DNA of 44,810 nucleotides from Helicobacteraceae bacterium. Its GTDB lineage: Bacteria > Campylobacterota > Campylobacteria > Campylobacterales > Sulfurimonadaceae. A program made the position numbers and the translations under genes. The notes below the pieces were generated by a model, which was not told the origin of the DNA, searched no databases, and saw only the letters and a list, made by a program, of their open reading frames with translations. Below, in pieces: positions 23,055 to 32,108 of the stretch (its first letter is position 1; each line of letters opens with the position of its first letter). The stretch is taken from NCBI GenBank assembly GCA_021163845.1, contig JAGGTH010000080.1:1-44810 (forward strand), in the 5' to 3' direction.

Positions 23055-24581
23055 ATGGATTTGAATATAGAAAAAATAGAACTACATTATCTTGAGACAA
23101 AAGACCACAAAGAGATGGCTACACTGATGGAACATGAGTATCGTCATCTCAAGGATTCTACTTGGGACGAAAAAGATATAGCAACCCTCATAACCAAATT
23201 TCCAAAAGGGCAAGTGGGTATCAAAATTGATGGAGAGTTTGCAGGATTTGCTCTGAGTATTATTGTAGATTATTCACAATTTGAAGATTCTCATAGCTAT
23301 AAAGAGATCACAGGAAACTACACCTTTAAAACACACAATCCACTAGGAAACATCCTCTATGGAATCGATGTATTTGTAAGCAAAAAATATCGTGGTCTTC
23401 GTCTTGGGCGCAGACTCTATGATTATAGAAAAGAGTTGTGTGAAGAGCTTAACCTCAAAGGGATCATCTTTGGTGGTCGCCTTCCAAACTATCACAAGTA
23501 CGCCAATGAGATCTCTCCAAAAGAATACATCCAAAGAGTAAAAGCAAAAGAGATCCATGACCCAGTGCTTAATTTTCAACTCTCCAATGATTTTTACGTC
23601 AAGCGCGTCATCAAAAACTATCTAGAGGGAGATCATGAGAGTTGTGAATATGCAGCCCTTTTAGCTTGGAATAATATCTACTATACCAAACCAAAACAAA
23701 AACCTATCACACAAAAAACAGTGATCAGACTCGGACTTATTCAGTGGCAGGTTCGTCCTTATAACAGTATCGAAGAGGTACTCGAACAAGCGGAATACTT
23801 TACAAAAGCGGTCTCAAACTACCGTAGCGATTTTGCTCTTTTTCCAGAGTTTTTCAATGCGCCCCTTATGTCAAAATATAACCATCTCAGCGAAGCCGAA
23901 GCGATTCGTAAACTCGCAGGCTATACGCAACGCTTCAAAGAGGAGTTCTCTAGCCTTGCTATCGCTTATAATATCAATATTATTACAGGGAGTATGCCAG
24001 AACTCATCGACGGACACCTCTACAATGTAGGATTTTTATGTAGAAGAGATGGTTCCGTGGAGAAATATGCAAAAAAACATGTCACACCTGATGAAGAAAA
24101 GATTTGGGGACTTCAAGGGGCAAATGAGATCAAAACATTCAACACTGACTGTGGAAAAATCGGTATTTTGATCTGTTATGATGTCGAGTTTCCTGAGCTC
24201 GGACGTCTTTTGGCAAAAGATGGGATGGAGATACTTTTTGTTCCCTTTTTGACAGATACACAAAATGGCTATTCTCGTGTGCGCATCTGTTCCCAAGCAC
24301 GTGCTATAGAAAATGAGTGCTACGTCGCGATCGCAGGGTGTGTAGGTAACCTACCAAAAGTGAGCAATATGGATATCCAATACGCTCAATCAGCGGTCTT
24401 TACCCCGTGTGACTTTGCTTTTCCATCTAACGGCATCAAGGCAGAATCCACACCCAATACAGAGATGATCCTTGTTGCGGATGTAGACCTAGATCTGCTC
24501 AAAGAGCTTCACACTTTTGGAGCTGTGACAAATCTCAAAGACAGACGCGATGACCTCTACGAGCTTACACTGAAGAAATAA
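23055..24581 (+). CDS. GNAT acetyltransferase fused to a carbon-nitrogen hydrolase
   Basis: The 508-residue protein joins two enzymes. Residues about 1-210 form a GNAT N-acetyltransferase, with the acetyl-CoA loop in KKYRGLRLGRRLYDYRKE. Residues about 220-505 form a nitrilase-superfamily amidohydrolase with catalytic Glu in LFPEFFN, Lys in YAKKHVTPDEE and Cys in GILICYDVEFPELGR. Similar fusions are known in several bacterial groups. The paired reactions suggest amide or amine modification of one metabolite, but the substrate is unknown. I use the ATG at 23055, which has TAGGAG eight bases upstream. It converges on the EAL gene with a six-base gap. Confidence 0.9.
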   Translation: MDLNIEKIELHYLETKDHKEMATLMEHEYRHLKDSTWDEKDIATLITKFPKGQVGIKIDGEFAGFALSIIVDYSQFEDSHSYKEITGNYTFKTHNPLGNILYGIDVFVSKKYRGLRLGRRLYDYRKELCEELNLKGIIFGGRLPNYHKYANEISPKEYIQRVKAKEIHDPVLNFQLSNDFYVKRVIKNYLEGDHESCEYAALLAWNNIYYTKPKQKPITQKTVIRLGLIQWQVRPYNSIEEVLEQAEYFTKAVSNYRSDFALFPEFFNAPLMSKYNHLSEAEAIRKLAGYTQRFKEEFSSLAIAYNINIITGSMPELIDGHLYNVGFLCRRDGSVEKYAKKHVTPDEEKIWGLQGANEIKTFNTDCGKIGILICYDVEFPELGRLLAKDGMEILFVPFLTDTQNGYSRVRICSQARAIENECYVAIAGCVGNLPKVSNMDIQYAQSAVFTPCDFAFPSNGIKAESTPNTEMILVADVDLDLLKELHTFGAVTNLKDRRDDLYELTLKK

Positions 24582-24587
24582 ACAATA

Positions 24588-26264
24588 CTAAAGAAGCTGA
24601 TGATCAGGCTTTCCAAAGAAAAAGCCTTGGGAATAATCAATTCCCATCGCTTTAACAGCTTCTTGAACCTCTGCACTATGAACATACTCTGCGATCACTT
24701 TGATATTACTTTTGTGTGAAATAAGTACGATCGCTTCACAAATGATCTTACTTTTTTCATCATGCATCAGGTTTTTAATAAAAGAGCCATCTATCTTTAA
24801 ATAATCGGGACTAAACTCAAGAAGTCTTGAGAAATTTGAGCTTTGTGAGCCAAAATCATCTATCGCGATCTTAAAGCCCTTTTCTCTCAGAGAAGAGAGT
24901 TGCTCGATCGTGCTTGACTCTTTCAGCGATGCGATATCTTCTAAAATCTCCAAAACTACACGTGATGGTTCTATCTCATATTTTTTTGCATTACGCAGTA
25001 AAAAAGCTTCAAGATATTCTGTGTAGAGATCTTCACTTGTGATATTAATAGAGAACTCATAATCGTTTTTTGCAAAAGCTTCAAAGCTTTGTTGAATGAT
25101 CGTTCTTGTAATATGAGGGAGCATCCCTGTCACTTTTGCAGCTTCCATAAAACGAATAGGTGGTATAAGAGTATCCAGATCATCTATCCTTGCCAGACAC
25201 TCATACTTTTCTATCTCTCCACTCACATTGTTAACAATAGGCTGATAATAGGGAAAAAGATTTCCTGTACTGATCGATTCTTTGATCTTGTGGATCCAGT
25301 AGATATTACTTTGTTGCTTTGTTAAAAACAAAGACTTCTCATCATAAAAATTGTATGTCCCACGGTTATGCTCACGCAACTCCATAATAGCTATTTTTGC
25401 ATTATGTAAAAGCTCAGAACCTCGCCCATACGATACACCTATACTAAATGAGATCCGTGTTTCGATATTATCATCTAAGCTCACTTCTGTTTCATTGAAA
25501 AAATACTCTATAGAGTTGAGTATCTGTTCAAGTTCATCTTCACTCAATTGCTCTTCAATTGTGAAAACAAACTCATCAGAATTTAATCGAAAAAGCTTTG
25601 CATTGGATGGTTTGACAATGCTTAATAGCTTCGAAACCTCCTGAAGCACGTGATCACCTACAGTAAATCCATAAGCATTATTGATATCACCAAAATGGTC
25701 TACATTTAAAAGTAAAAGATATATATCCTTCTCTTGTTGTAATAATTCACTCAATGCAAAATGGTTTTTAAGCCCTGTTAAGGTGTCATGGAAACTTTTA
25801 TAAAAAAGCTCTTGGGTCTTTTTCTCTACAAGTTCTTCCAGCTCTTCGTTGTATGCTTCTAGCTTTTGTTTCATAAAAAGCTTATGTGCTACTTTAGAGA
25901 TAACAGCTACGATATTTTTTTTCTGAAGAGGCAAAAATATATAGCCACTGATATTAAGCTTGATCGAGTTATACAAAACACGTGCATCATCGGATTTACT
26001 GATAAAAATGATCGCTTGATTTTCATTTATAGAGAGCACTTCTTTAGCCAGTACTAGACCATTTTTAAGTGCTGCGACATTGATAAGAACGATATGGTAC
26101 TTATTTTCCCTTATGCGTTCTCCGACACGTTCCGCATCTTCGCAAAAGTCTATCGTACAACGAAAAAGTTTAAAAGCACTCTCTAGTTTTTTCTTAATAT
26201 ATTCATCATCATCTATATAAAGAATATGAATACTATCAAAATTCTCTTGCAAATCTTTATGCAT
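24588..26264 (-). CDS. Pseudo-receiver/degenerate GGDEF/EAL protein
   Basis: Residues 12-130 of 558 have the receiver fold and keep the acidic pair (YIDDD). The acceptor Asp is N62 (VLINVAALKNG) and the conserved Lys is L111 (FLPL), so it cannot be phosphorylated normally. The GGDEF domain has LNSDEF (227-232) in place of GGDEF, so cyclase activity is unlikely. The EAL domain looks complete: E355 (in ECL), N407, E439, D469/D470 (IAIDDFG), K490, E526 and Q546. It is thus a likely c-di-GMP phosphodiesterase or c-di-GMP sensor. It begins ten bases after the transglutaminase-like gene and probably shares its transcript with flgH. Confidence 0.88.
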   Translation of the reverse strand: MHKDLQENFDSIHILYIDDDEYIKKKLESAFKLFRCTIDFCEDAERVGERIRENKYHIVLINVAALKNGLVLAKEVLSINENQAIIFISKSDDARVLYNSIKLNISGYIFLPLQKKNIVAVISKVAHKLFMKQKLEAYNEELEELVEKKTQELFYKSFHDTLTGLKNHFALSELLQQEKDIYLLLLNVDHFGDINNAYGFTVGDHVLQEVSKLLSIVKPSNAKLFRLNSDEFVFTIEEQLSEDELEQILNSIEYFFNETEVSLDDNIETRISFSIGVSYGRGSELLHNAKIAIMELREHNRGTYNFYDEKSLFLTKQQSNIYWIHKIKESISTGNLFPYYQPIVNNVSGEIEKYECLARIDDLDTLIPPIRFMEAAKVTGMLPHITRTIIQQSFEAFAKNDYEFSINITSEDLYTEYLEAFLLRNAKKYEIEPSRVVLEILEDIASLKESSTIEQLSSLREKGFKIAIDDFGSQSSNFSRLLEFSPDYLKIDGSFIKNLMHDEKSKIICEAIVLISHKSNIKVIAEYVHSAEVQEAVKAMGIDYSQGFFFGKPDHQLL

Positions 26265-26274
26265 CTACAACCTT

Positions 26275-27735
26275 TTATCTACCCAAAACGACCACAAAAC
26301 TCTCTGGTCGTATCGATTTATACTGTGGCATGCTTTGTCCTATGTTTGCATTGATATAAGTTGGATCAGCGACCACAAACTCTTTTTGATTAATTGTGAC
26401 CTTGTCACCTCCAAGAGGTATTTGCAATGCAGTTGCAATATGATCTTTATACTTGATCCCTACAACACCTACACCAAAAAGCTCTTTGATAAGTGAAGCA
26501 AAAAGTGTCGACCTGTCTTCACAATCTGATTTGTCATAATAAAGTGTTTCTTGTGCGAACATCACTTTTTCTCTCCCAAATTGTTCATCATCTCTTTGGT
26601 ACTCAAAAGCATTTTGTACAAAACGAAGCACAATATTCATCGCCTCACTTGCTTTTTTTCCATCTACAATTTTTTTGAGTTCTTTTGCTATAGCCTGATA
26701 ACTTTGCTCATCCATAGGTGCATTAAAAAAAGTCTCATAATCAGCTTGCGGATACGTAGACATAAAATCAATGAGATTTTTATTGTACTCATACACTATA
26801 GTGTGTGTCTGTGCATAGTTTTTAAACTCTAAGGTTTTATTTTTCATATCTGCTTCAAATGTTGGAAGAGTTGCGAGTTTTAGATCTAATGCTTTAGTCG
26901 CCCCAGGATAGTTTTGCTCATATGTATAGAGCTTTCCAACACTTCCTTTGTTGTAATGAGAAAGTACATAAAACTTTTGATTCTCTATTTTATAATTAGG
27001 AGTGGAATAGATAATTTTTTTTGAATGATGTAAAAGCACTATACTCTTCCCAGAGAGTCCTACACGAACAGCATATCCGAGTTTATTAAATAAGAACCAA
27101 TTCATTAAGCGTGCTTCATCTTGAGAAGAGTACATATTCTCCGATATTTTTTGTACTAAAAGATAAAGTCCCCAATCATTAAGATTGAGCTTTTGTGTTG
27201 TATCAGAAATTTCGGCAAGAAGCATTTTTGTATCACTTGATGCCATCACATTAAAAAAGCTTGTGATCCCCTCTTTATTTTGAGGAGCAAATCGGGCTTT
27301 TTCTATTTTGGATGGTTTAGAAAAACCAAGTTTTGTCCCAAAAAAATCAAATGTGATTTCCTTGTCTACAGGTGGAGTTATCTGCTTTGGTTTTGGCTTT
27401 GGTTTAGGTTCTACTTTAGGCTCTTCAACTTTTATATAAACCGGTGGTCCAACAACTTGAAGTTTCTCTTTTTTCGCCGGTATTATCTGTTTTGGTTTTG
27501 GTTCTTCAAAAAGAGGTGTACCTTTATAAGCATTGTACTCTTTCCATTGTTGCGCTAAATATTTATTAAATTCATTATCTTTTTCATCTTTGTGTTTAGC
27601 AAAAGAGGATTGTTGTGTTTTTTTAAAGTCTGCAAAACTCTCCGCAGTAAGTGAAGAAACACTGAGTACTAGGGCTAGGCTAAAATGGCCACACAGCTTG
27701 AATAGCTTTTGTTCCCCAAGATTGATTTGTTGCAC
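26275..27735 (-). CDS. Secreted transglutaminase-like cysteine protease-fold protein
   Basis: The 486-residue protein has an N-terminal hydrophobic export signal (about 14-32), a Pro/Lys-rich linker (PKPKPKPKQ, near 112-125) and a C-terminal transglutaminase-like domain. That domain has a visible catalytic triad: C405 (KSDCEDRST), H432 (KDHIATAL) and D457 (VADPTY). The Pro/Lys stretch could span the periplasm. The domain may cleave or crosslink proteins or act on peptidoglycan peptides; the substrate is unknown. The start is GTG at 27735, inside flgH (56-base overlap), with GGAG nine bases upstream. A cyclic-di-GMP domain protein follows after ten bases. Confidence 0.8.
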   Translation of the reverse strand: MQQINLGEQKLFKLCGHFSLALVLSVSSLTAESFADFKKTQQSSFAKHKDEKDNEFNKYLAQQWKEYNAYKGTPLFEEPKPKQIIPAKKEKLQVVGPPVYIKVEEPKVEPKPKPKPKQITPPVDKEITFDFFGTKLGFSKPSKIEKARFAPQNKEGITSFFNVMASSDTKMLLAEISDTTQKLNLNDWGLYLLVQKISENMYSSQDEARLMNWFLFNKLGYAVRVGLSGKSIVLLHHSKKIIYSTPNYKIENQKFYVLSHYNKGSVGKLYTYEQNYPGATKALDLKLATLPTFEADMKNKTLEFKNYAQTHTIVYEYNKNLIDFMSTYPQADYETFFNAPMDEQSYQAIAKELKKIVDGKKASEAMNIVLRFVQNAFEYQRDDEQFGREKVMFAQETLYYDKSDCEDRSTLFASLIKELFGVGVVGIKYKDHIATALQIPLGGDKVTINQKEFVVADPTYINANIGQSMPQYKSIRPESFVVVLGR

Positions 27736-28399
27736 GATCTACATCTCCCTGTGTCTTATAAAGAATCTTCGCGTCGCTCATCTGAGCAGAATCGATTTTA
27801 TTAAACTGATCAATATCATATGGACGGATCACTCCACTGATCTGAATTATCTGTTTTTGATCATCGACCAAAATTTCACGTCTTCCAGATATAAAGTAAT
27901 TGCCATTTTGCAAGACCTTGACTATTCTTGCAGAAACCGTCGTCGTAAAAGAAGCATCTTTACTAGCACTTCCCTGCCCCTGATACGAACTAGTTGAGTC
28001 TGTCGAAAAACCAATGTTAGCCAATCCATTAAGCTTGCTTACATATGAATTCACTGCAGTGTTTAGCCCACCTGAGGTAAAAGTACCTCCACCCAAAGCG
28101 GAGCTATCAGACTCCGTGAGCTGCTTTGCACCAGTACTTGTACTTCTTGCATTCTCAGAGATAATTACACGAACTATGTCATTGACATGCATCGCTTTAT
28201 GATCTGCAAAAAGTGGATTATCTCCTTGCCCAAAAACACTTCCTGTTGAAGTGAAATCTTGTTCCACTTCCTGAGCAGGCATCTGCTCTACATACTTGGG
28301 TGGCTCAAAATCAATTTCTGGATCTGTTAGATTTGCGGTACATCCCGTGAAAAATAGTATAGCATAGAATGATAGTAAAAAGGATAAATATTTTTTCAT
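27680..28399 (-). CDS. flgH: Flagellar basal-body L-ring protein FlgH
   Basis: This 239-residue lipoprotein has a signal peptide ending in the lipobox FFTGC (C20), and the FlgH core motifs NDIVRVIISENARST, YFISGRREILVDDQKQIIQISG and VIRPYDID. It forms the outer-membrane ring around the flagellar rod. The ATG at 28399 gives the correct lipoprotein start; an open frame further upstream is not coding. It is divergent from yqeY and leads a run with the transglutaminase-like and EAL genes, an unusual setting that is discussed in the findings. Confidence 0.95.
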   Translation of the reverse strand: MKKYLSFLLSFYAILFFTGCTANLTDPEIDFEPPKYVEQMPAQEVEQDFTSTGSVFGQGDNPLFADHKAMHVNDIVRVIISENARSTSTGAKQLTESDSSALGGGTFTSGGLNTAVNSYVSKLNGLANIGFSTDSTSSYQGQGSASKDASFTTTVSARIVKVLQNGNYFISGRREILVDDQKQIIQISGVIRPYDIDQFNKIDSAQMSDAKILYKTQGDVDRATNQSWGTKAIQAVWPF

Positions 28400-28435
28400 C
28401 GTGTCAATCTCTTTGTATAAGGTGTGTTGTTTGGT

Positions 28436-28441
28436 TATAAT
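28436..28441 (+). promoter_or_regulatory. -10 element of yqeY
   Basis: TATAAT in GGTTATAATCACAG lies 39 bases before the yqeY ATG, in the 80-base divergent region shared with flgH. An AAGGATA ribosome site follows near the start codon. Confidence 0.55.
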
Positions 28442-28479
28442 CACAGCAAGAATAGTTCCAATAAACAAGGATATACCCG

Positions 28480-28923
28480 ATGAATCTTAAAGAAACAATC
28501 AACCAAGATCTAAAAGATGCTATGAAAGCAAAAGATAACAAAAAAAGAGATGCGCTGCGCTTACTTACAAGCGCTTTTAAGCAGATAGAAGTAGATGAGC
28601 GAAAAGAGCTTAGTGATGAGGATGTGATCAAGATCATCCAAACTCAAGTCAAAAGACGTGATGATGCAGCAGCGCAGTACGAACAGGCTGGACGTGAAGA
28701 CTTGATGCAAATTGAGAAAGAAGAGATAGCATACTATATGCCTTACTTACCAAAACAACTCAGCGATGAAGAGCTCAAAGAAGCACTAGAGAAGATCATT
28801 CAAACAACAGGGGCTACAACGCTCAAAGATATGGGAAAAGTGATGGGTCTTGCTTCTAAAGAGCTTTCAGGAAAAGCAGATGGAAAAAGGATAAACGAGT
28901 GTGTGAAAGTACTCCTTGCTTAG
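28480..28923 (+). CDS. GatB/YqeY domain protein
   Basis: This 147-residue protein is a stand-alone YqeY: an N-terminal helical part ([25 protein letters not shown]) and a C-terminal domain related to the tail of GatB ([32 protein letters not shown]). A general tRNA-amidotransferase-associated role is suggested by homology but is not well defined. It stands alone on the + strand. Its last four bases overlap the end of trpC on the other strand. Confidence 0.9.
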   Translation: MNLKETINQDLKDAMKAKDNKKRDALRLLTSAFKQIEVDERKELSDEDVIKIIQTQVKRRDDAAAQYEQAGREDLMQIEKEEIAYYMPYLPKQLSDEELKEALEKIIQTTGATTLKDMGKVMGLASKELSGKADGKRINECVKVLLA

Positions 28924-29714
28924 AGTACTTCCCCGAATTTTAGCTTCTTTAAAGCAAGTTCTTCATCCTCTTGGCGCATCAGTGATTCTCCAACCAAGAA
29001 TGCGTCCACACCAGCTTTAGAGAGATCTTCAAGCTGTCCATGCTCATAAATGCCACTCTCAGCCACAATGATCTTGCCATTTGGAATAAGTGGAATAAGC
29101 TCATAGGAGAGGTTCATATTCATCTCAAATGTTTGTAGATTTCTATGATTGATCCCGATAATATCACTCCCGGCATAGATCGCTTTAATAAGATCTGTTT
29201 TATCATGCACCTCAACAAGTGCTTCCATTCCAAGGTGTCGTGTGTATGCTAAAAGCTCTTTAAGTTCACCTTTACTCAGAGCCGCAGCGATAAGTAGAAT
29301 AAAATCAGCCCCATACACCATTGCTTCGAGTATCTGATACTTTGAAACAATAAAATCTTTACGCAAAAGTGGAATGCTCACATAGCGACGAATCCCTGCT
29401 AAATACTCCAGATCTCCTTGAAAATAGTGTGGTTCAGTGAGCACAGAAATAGCGCTCGCACCTCCACGCTCATAGCTTTGTGCAATTGCAATGGGATCAA
29501 AATTCTCACGGATCACCCCTTTGGATGGGGATGCTTTTTTTACCTCAGATATAATGCGATAAGGATCCTCAGGCGTTGCTTTTAAAAATGGAATCACATC
29601 GCGTGGTTGTCTTGCATTAAAAGCCAAAGAACGACCGAGCCAATCCATAGAGAACTTTTTTTCCCTCTCTACAAGATCTTCTTTTGTTCTTTTGATAATT
29701 TCATCTAAAATCAT
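28920..29714 (-). CDS. trpC: Indole-3-glycerol phosphate synthase
   Basis: This 264-residue TIM-barrel enzyme closes the indole ring in tryptophan synthesis. Key motifs are [20 protein letters not shown] near the start, [13 protein letters not shown], the Glu in [21 protein letters not shown] and [11 protein letters not shown] with VGESLMR at the end. Length and motifs are normal for a single-function TrpC. The ATG overlaps the stop of the TPR lipoprotein gene (ATGA). No other trp genes are nearby, so the pathway is scattered here as is common in this group. Confidence 0.95.
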   Translation of the reverse strand: MILDEIIKRTKEDLVEREKKFSMDWLGRSLAFNARQPRDVIPFLKATPEDPYRIISEVKKASPSKGVIRENFDPIAIAQSYERGGASAISVLTEPHYFQGDLEYLAGIRRYVSIPLLRKDFIVSKYQILEAMVYGADFILLIAAALSKGELKELLAYTRHLGMEALVEVHDKTDLIKAIYAGSDIIGINHRNLQTFEMNMNLSYELIPLIPNGKIIVAESGIYEHGQLEDLSKAGVDAFLVGESLMRQEDEELALKKLKFGEVL

Positions 29715-31003
29715 TTTTTCTTTTTACCCTTTTTTAAATTTTTACATTTTTTGATTTTTTCATAATGGAGTTTCACTTCAGGATCATCTCCACCCTCCAT
29801 TTGTGTCACTTTATGGATGATACCGTACGCTTTATCACACTCGCCTAATTTGTAATATCCCCATGCTAATGAGTCAAGGTAATACGCAGATGTAGGTTCT
29901 AATTCAAGAGCCTTCCGGATATATTTCATCCCCTCTTTTATATCTATCTCATGATCGATCATAATATAACCAAGATAATTAAGATTTAGAGAACTCTCTT
30001 CTATCTCTAGCGTTTCCTTGAGCTTCTCAAGGACATTTGCAAGCATAATTTTATCGTTTTTATTCTTACTTCCCTCATACTCAAAGATAGCACTTTGTGC
30101 TAAATATCCTACATCCGAACTCTCTTCATAAAGTTTTTGTGCAAGCACAGATGCTTTTGTGTAGTTTTTATACCTTGTGTATATCTGCAACAAAAGTGGG
30201 TCATCAACAGGGTATTTCTCCAAAAAACTTATTAATTCTAAATACTCTTTTTTATAAACATATATCTGAATAATTTTCTTTGCGATCGCTTCATCTTTTC
30301 CCAGGGCATAGAGTCTCAGATAGGTTGCAAGAAGTCCATCAACATTGTTTTCATTACTATAAAAGGAGATAAGCCGATTACAAATCACTTCAGAACATCC
30401 ATGGATTCGGATGTGAGTTTCAAGCTGCGCGATCGCTTCTTTTTGTCTCTGAAGATTAAAATACAGAACAATAGACATCTTGTCTAAAACTTTTTCACTA
30501 TAATTTTTTGTATAGGCGCCTTCTAGATACTTCATCGCCATACTAAACTTTTTTTGCTCCACATAGATATCACTGATAAGTATATAATCATCCTCTTCAT
30601 GAGACAAAGAGACGAGTTTGAGTGCGATCTCTTTTGCTTCTTCGATCCGTTGGAGTCCTACTAGCGCGACAATTTTAAAGCGTACGAGTTGAAAATCATC
30701 AAAGTTCTCTTTTGAAATAGAATCGACTTTTTCTAAAACATAAGCATTGTCTTTGGCTATAAGATAATTTTGTAAAGAGCGATAAAGGTACTCTTTTTTA
30801 GCAGATTTTTCATAAAGTGTTTCAAACAGCTGTGCAGCCTGTTTATTGGCTTGTACCTGTTCGGCTCGAAGTGCTAATAAAATATATTGATCTTCTTGCT
30901 CAAATGTTTTCTCATACCCCTTGATCTTTTGATCTTGCGTAAGAAATCCACTACATCCCAAGAAGAAAAAAGGTAAAAGAACAAGTAAAAAAATTTTAAT
31001 CAT
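29711..31003 (-). CDS. TPR-repeat lipoprotein
   Basis: The 430-residue protein starts with a lipoprotein signal (FFFLGC, C17) and then consists of helical repeats of about 34 residues of the tetratricopeptide type. The clearest is near 360-395 ([29 protein letters not shown]). The C-terminus is very basic (KKGKKKK). It is probably anchored in the outer membrane facing the periplasm and acts as a protein-interaction scaffold; partner unknown. It overlaps the cysteine-cluster gene by eight bases and trpC by four, so all three appear cotranscribed. Confidence 0.85.
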   Translation of the reverse strand: MIKIFLLVLLPFFFLGCSGFLTQDQKIKGYEKTFEQEDQYILLALRAEQVQANKQAAQLFETLYEKSAKKEYLYRSLQNYLIAKDNAYVLEKVDSISKENFDDFQLVRFKIVALVGLQRIEEAKEIALKLVSLSHEEDDYILISDIYVEQKKFSMAMKYLEGAYTKNYSEKVLDKMSIVLYFNLQRQKEAIAQLETHIRIHGCSEVICNRLISFYSNENNVDGLLATYLRLYALGKDEAIAKKIIQIYVYKKEYLELISFLEKYPVDDPLLLQIYTRYKNYTKASVLAQKLYEESSDVGYLAQSAIFEYEGSKNKNDKIMLANVLEKLKETLEIEESSLNLNYLGYIMIDHEIDIKEGMKYIRKALELEPTSAYYLDSLAWGYYKLGECDKAYGIIHKVTQMEGGDDPEVKLHYEKIKKCKNLKKGKKKK

Positions 31004-31364
31004 CTTTGATCCCCGGACATTCTAATTTGAGTTCTTCGACGCGCGTTTTATAATAATCCCAAAAGGGAAAGGTCTTACACTGTGTGGGTCGCGCTTCATA
31101 GATCCCACATCCGTTATTCGCTCTATCATAAAAGACACATTCATAAGAGTCATTATACTTGATCTCTTTTAGAGAGTACTTATACCCTTTTTTATAAAGA
31201 TAATCTTGCACAAAATCTGCTACATCCAGACCAAGCAAAGCCGCTATTTTTTCGACTTCTATTTTATTCACGTAAATATAACCGCTCTCACCCGTACAGC
31301 ATCGCCCTTGACATGAGGCACACGCATTTGGGTCAAACGAGTAGCTGTATCCCTCTTCTCTCAT
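30996..31364 (-). CDS. YkgJ-family cysteine-cluster protein
   Basis: This protein of about 122 residues carries two Cys groups, CASCQGRCCTGESG near the start and CVFYDRANNGCGIYEARPTQC further on, the pattern of the YkgJ/UPF0153 zinc- or iron-binding family. The function is not established. I use the ATG at 31364, which overlaps the methyltransferase stop (TAATG) and gives the family's common opening MREEGYSYSFD. An in-frame ATG four codons earlier is possible. Confidence 0.87.
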   Translation of the reverse strand: MREEGYSYSFDPNACASCQGRCCTGESGYIYVNKIEVEKIAALLGLDVADFVQDYLYKKGYKYSLKEIKYNDSYECVFYDRANNGCGIYEARPTQCKTFPFWDYYKTRVEELKLECPGIKDD

Positions 31365-32059
31365 TAAAGGCAACATTTGATACTCTGTGTGGAGGCTTTT
31401 TTGTAGATCTCTTGCACTTCTGGTGAAAACTCATCCCCCTCAAAACTAATCAGTGGTGGTAAGACTTTCATAAGTGACTTCGATCCATTGCGTACATGTA
31501 GCATCACAAGCGAGGCTCCTCTCTCTTTTTTCGGATACACAAAGCGTACATCCACAACTCTTAGCTTTACTTTATCAAGTGCAGCACAGATCAAAAAAAA
31601 CTGTGTTGCATCATAGCAAAAAATAAAGTGCGAGTTTGGTTTTAACAGCCGTGAGACCTTTTTAAAAAAACTCTCTAAAGGCAGGTTGACATTATAGCGT
31701 GCATGATAAAGCATCTCATCCTCACTTCGCGTGGCACCCTCGTGGTAAAAGGGGGGATTGGAGATGATATAGTCATACTTTTGCGTCTCATCAAGATCTA
31801 AAAAATCACTCTGATAGATCGTGTAATCTATCTTATTCACCCGTGCATTGATGGTCGCGTACTCGACAAATGCCGTTTGCTTCTCAACCGCTTCTAGATC
31901 TACCTTTGGATTATCACGTGCGACTAAAAGCCCCACAACGCCACATCCAGAGCCCACATCAAGCATCTTTCCACGTGGTTTGAATGAGCTGATAAAATCG
32001 TAAAGAAAAATAGAATCGCTATTGTAACAGTATCCAACCTGCGGTTGATAAAGAAGCAT
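31364..32059 (-). CDS. tRNA(1Val) N6-adenine methyltransferase-like protein
   Basis: The 231-residue SAM-dependent enzyme has motif I LDVGSGCGVVGLLVAR, an acidic motif II (LEAVEKQ) and the catalytic IISNPPFYHEG. The NPPF/Y motif marks enzymes that methylate the exocyclic nitrogen of adenine, and the opening QPQVGYCYNSDSIFLYDF resembles TrmN6/YfiC. Substrate assignment is by family only. It is the first gene of the minus-strand run to trpC, read from a promoter that faces that of kdsB. Confidence 0.85.
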   Translation of the reverse strand: MLLYQPQVGYCYNSDSIFLYDFISSFKPRGKMLDVGSGCGVVGLLVARDNPKVDLEAVEKQTAFVEYATINARVNKIDYTIYQSDFLDLDETQKYDYIISNPPFYHEGATRSEDEMLYHARYNVNLPLESFFKKVSRLLKPNSHFIFCYDATQFFLICAALDKVKLRVVDVRFVYPKKERGASLVMLHVRNGSKSLMKVLPPLISFEGDEFSPEVQEIYKKASTQSIKCCL

Positions 32060-32074
32060 TCAAAACCTTTTAAT

Positions 32075-32094
32075 GTATAATCGCGTAATTATAC
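32075..32094. promoter_or_regulatory. Face-to-face -10 elements of kdsB and the methyltransferase gene
   Basis: GTATAAT (32075-32081) and ATTATAC (32088-32094) form a seven-base inverted pair around six bases. Read rightward the first is a -10 for kdsB (start 32109). Read leftward the second is a -10 for the methyltransferase (start 32059). Each predicts a leader of about 21 bases, and the two promoters would compete. Confidence 0.55.
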
Positions 32095-32108
32095 CTCAAA
32101 GGAATTAA

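Noticed and set aside
27405-27430. Short tandem repeat resembling a CRISPR or phase-variable tract
   Set aside because: It is the coding sequence of the Pro/Lys repeat PKPKPKPK in the transglutaminase-like protein, with no spacers and no frame effect.
27280-27558. Plus-strand frame of 92 codons opposite the transglutaminase-like gene
   Set aside because: Its Phe/Trp/Tyr-rich translation is the antisense of a Pro/Lys-rich linker and no start signal is seen.
24588-27735. Calling the transglutaminase-like and EAL genes lapG and lapD
   Set aside because: The EAL protein lacks membrane helices and a periplasmic domain, and the protease-fold protein is much longer than LapG, so only a loose analogy is justified.
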